This document shows positions 63,899 through 64,000 of a DNA stretch of 64,000 bases, piece by piece. Within the stretch, counting starts at the first letter, position 1, and each line of letters opens with the position of its first letter. The DNA comes from Pseudomonadales bacterium. GTDB lineage: Bacteria > Pseudomonadota > Gammaproteobacteria > Pseudomonadales > Ketobacteraceae. Below the pieces are notes generated by a model. That model did no database searches and was not told the origin of the DNA. It was given only the letters and a program-made list of their open reading frames with translations. The position numbers and the translations under genes are program-made. Location of the stretch: NCBI GenBank assembly GCA_002708905.1, contig PAPM01000035.1, forward strand, positions 285,348-349,347, read 5' to 3'.

Positions 63899-64000
63899 TC
63901 GTATAACAACACGCCCTGAGGTGGACCACAAGCCAAATATTTAGTTTTTCAATGCGTATTCCAGTAGGGGTGAACCTCTGAGTTTCAATGCTTCGAGATA
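63899..64000 (+). repeat. Partial attC-like site at the window edge
   Basis: TCGTATAACA (63899-63908) begins 3 bases past the stop codon; the sequence TATAACAACACGCC resembles the start (R''-L'') of Vibrio-type attC sites (TATAACAAACGCC). An imperfect stem may form between CTGAGGTGGACC (63916-63927) and GGTGAACCTCTGAG (63969-63982). The expected right end (L'-R') would lie beyond 64000, so the call cannot be completed here. Confidence 0.4.

Overview
The window looks like chromosomal DNA of a lipid-using, aerobic gammaproteobacterium. The closest overall resemblance, by recall of protein families only, is to the Pseudomonas / Alcanivorax / Ketobacter / Marinobacter side of the class. Signs of this are a 4.5S RNA directly before dnaX-ybaB-recR, an HsbR/HsbA-type pair, a FabH2-type ketoacyl synthase near hrpA, ETF-ubiquinone oxidoreductase, FadL-type porin, FadD, acyl-CoA dehydrogenase, MaoC hydratase and several esterase-like alpha/beta hydrolases. 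The species cannot be fixed from the sequence alone. No rRNA, CRISPR array, insertion sequence, transposase or integrase was seen.

Layout. 1-0.27 kb: AT-rich edge with a 50-codon ORF bracketed by a 13-bp inverted repeat. 0.27-7.2 kb: a papain-fold (YiiX-like) protein lacking its usual Cys, a class V aminotransferase, a TetR regulator, a lipoprotein, a hybrid histidine kinase and a DUF1285 protein. 7.2-12.7 kb: ETF-QO, a CocE-like lipoprotein hydrolase and a FadL-family porin. 12.9-17.0 kb: a three-gene electron-transfer module (NirB-like flavoprotein fused to a [2Fe-2S] domain and a di-haem b membrane domain; an 11-haem cytochrome c; a mono-haem lipoprotein). 17.2-25.5 kb: glnS, a hydrolase lipoprotein, ffs, dnaX-ybaB-recR and a ZIP-like transporter. 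25.6-34.4 kb: acyl-CoA dehydrogenase, rnd-ycgL-ycgN, a membrane protein, a large von Willebrand A (VWA) protein, a HIT protein, a DUF1631 protein and a PilZ protein. 34.5-42.9 kb: cysK, an exported Cys-containing helical protein, a MoxR/VWA pair, MaoC, a lipase-like hydrolase, a GlpD-like oxidoreductase and a DUF547 protein. 43-51 kb: fadD, hrpA, a Ser-less alpha/beta-hydrolase and a FabH2-like synthase. 51-53.9 kb: a bufferin operon (Cys-repeat precursor, MNIO enzyme, partner protein, DoxX). 53.9-62.5 kb: mlaA, an exported unknown, PilZ, an hsbR/hsbA-like pair, tal, dusA, gltX. 62.6-64 kb: tRNA-Ala and tRNA-Glu, a conserved unknown, and a low-GC ORF flanked by integron-like core sites at the window edge.

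How the genes work together. The fatty-acid theme (uptake by FadL, activation by FadD, dehydrogenation feeding ETF-QO, hydration by MaoC, and diversion of acyl-CoA into synthesis by the FabH2-like enzyme) recurs but is scattered, not in one operon. Two loci deserve most attention: the bufferin operon, whose precursor has eight cysteines all in EG(K/N)CG units with mirror-symmetric spacing, and the redox module, which has the parts for moving electrons from NAD(P)H across the inner membrane to a multihaem cytochrome. Both window edges carry small AT-rich ORFs with attC-like inverted repeats, which may be stray integron cassettes.
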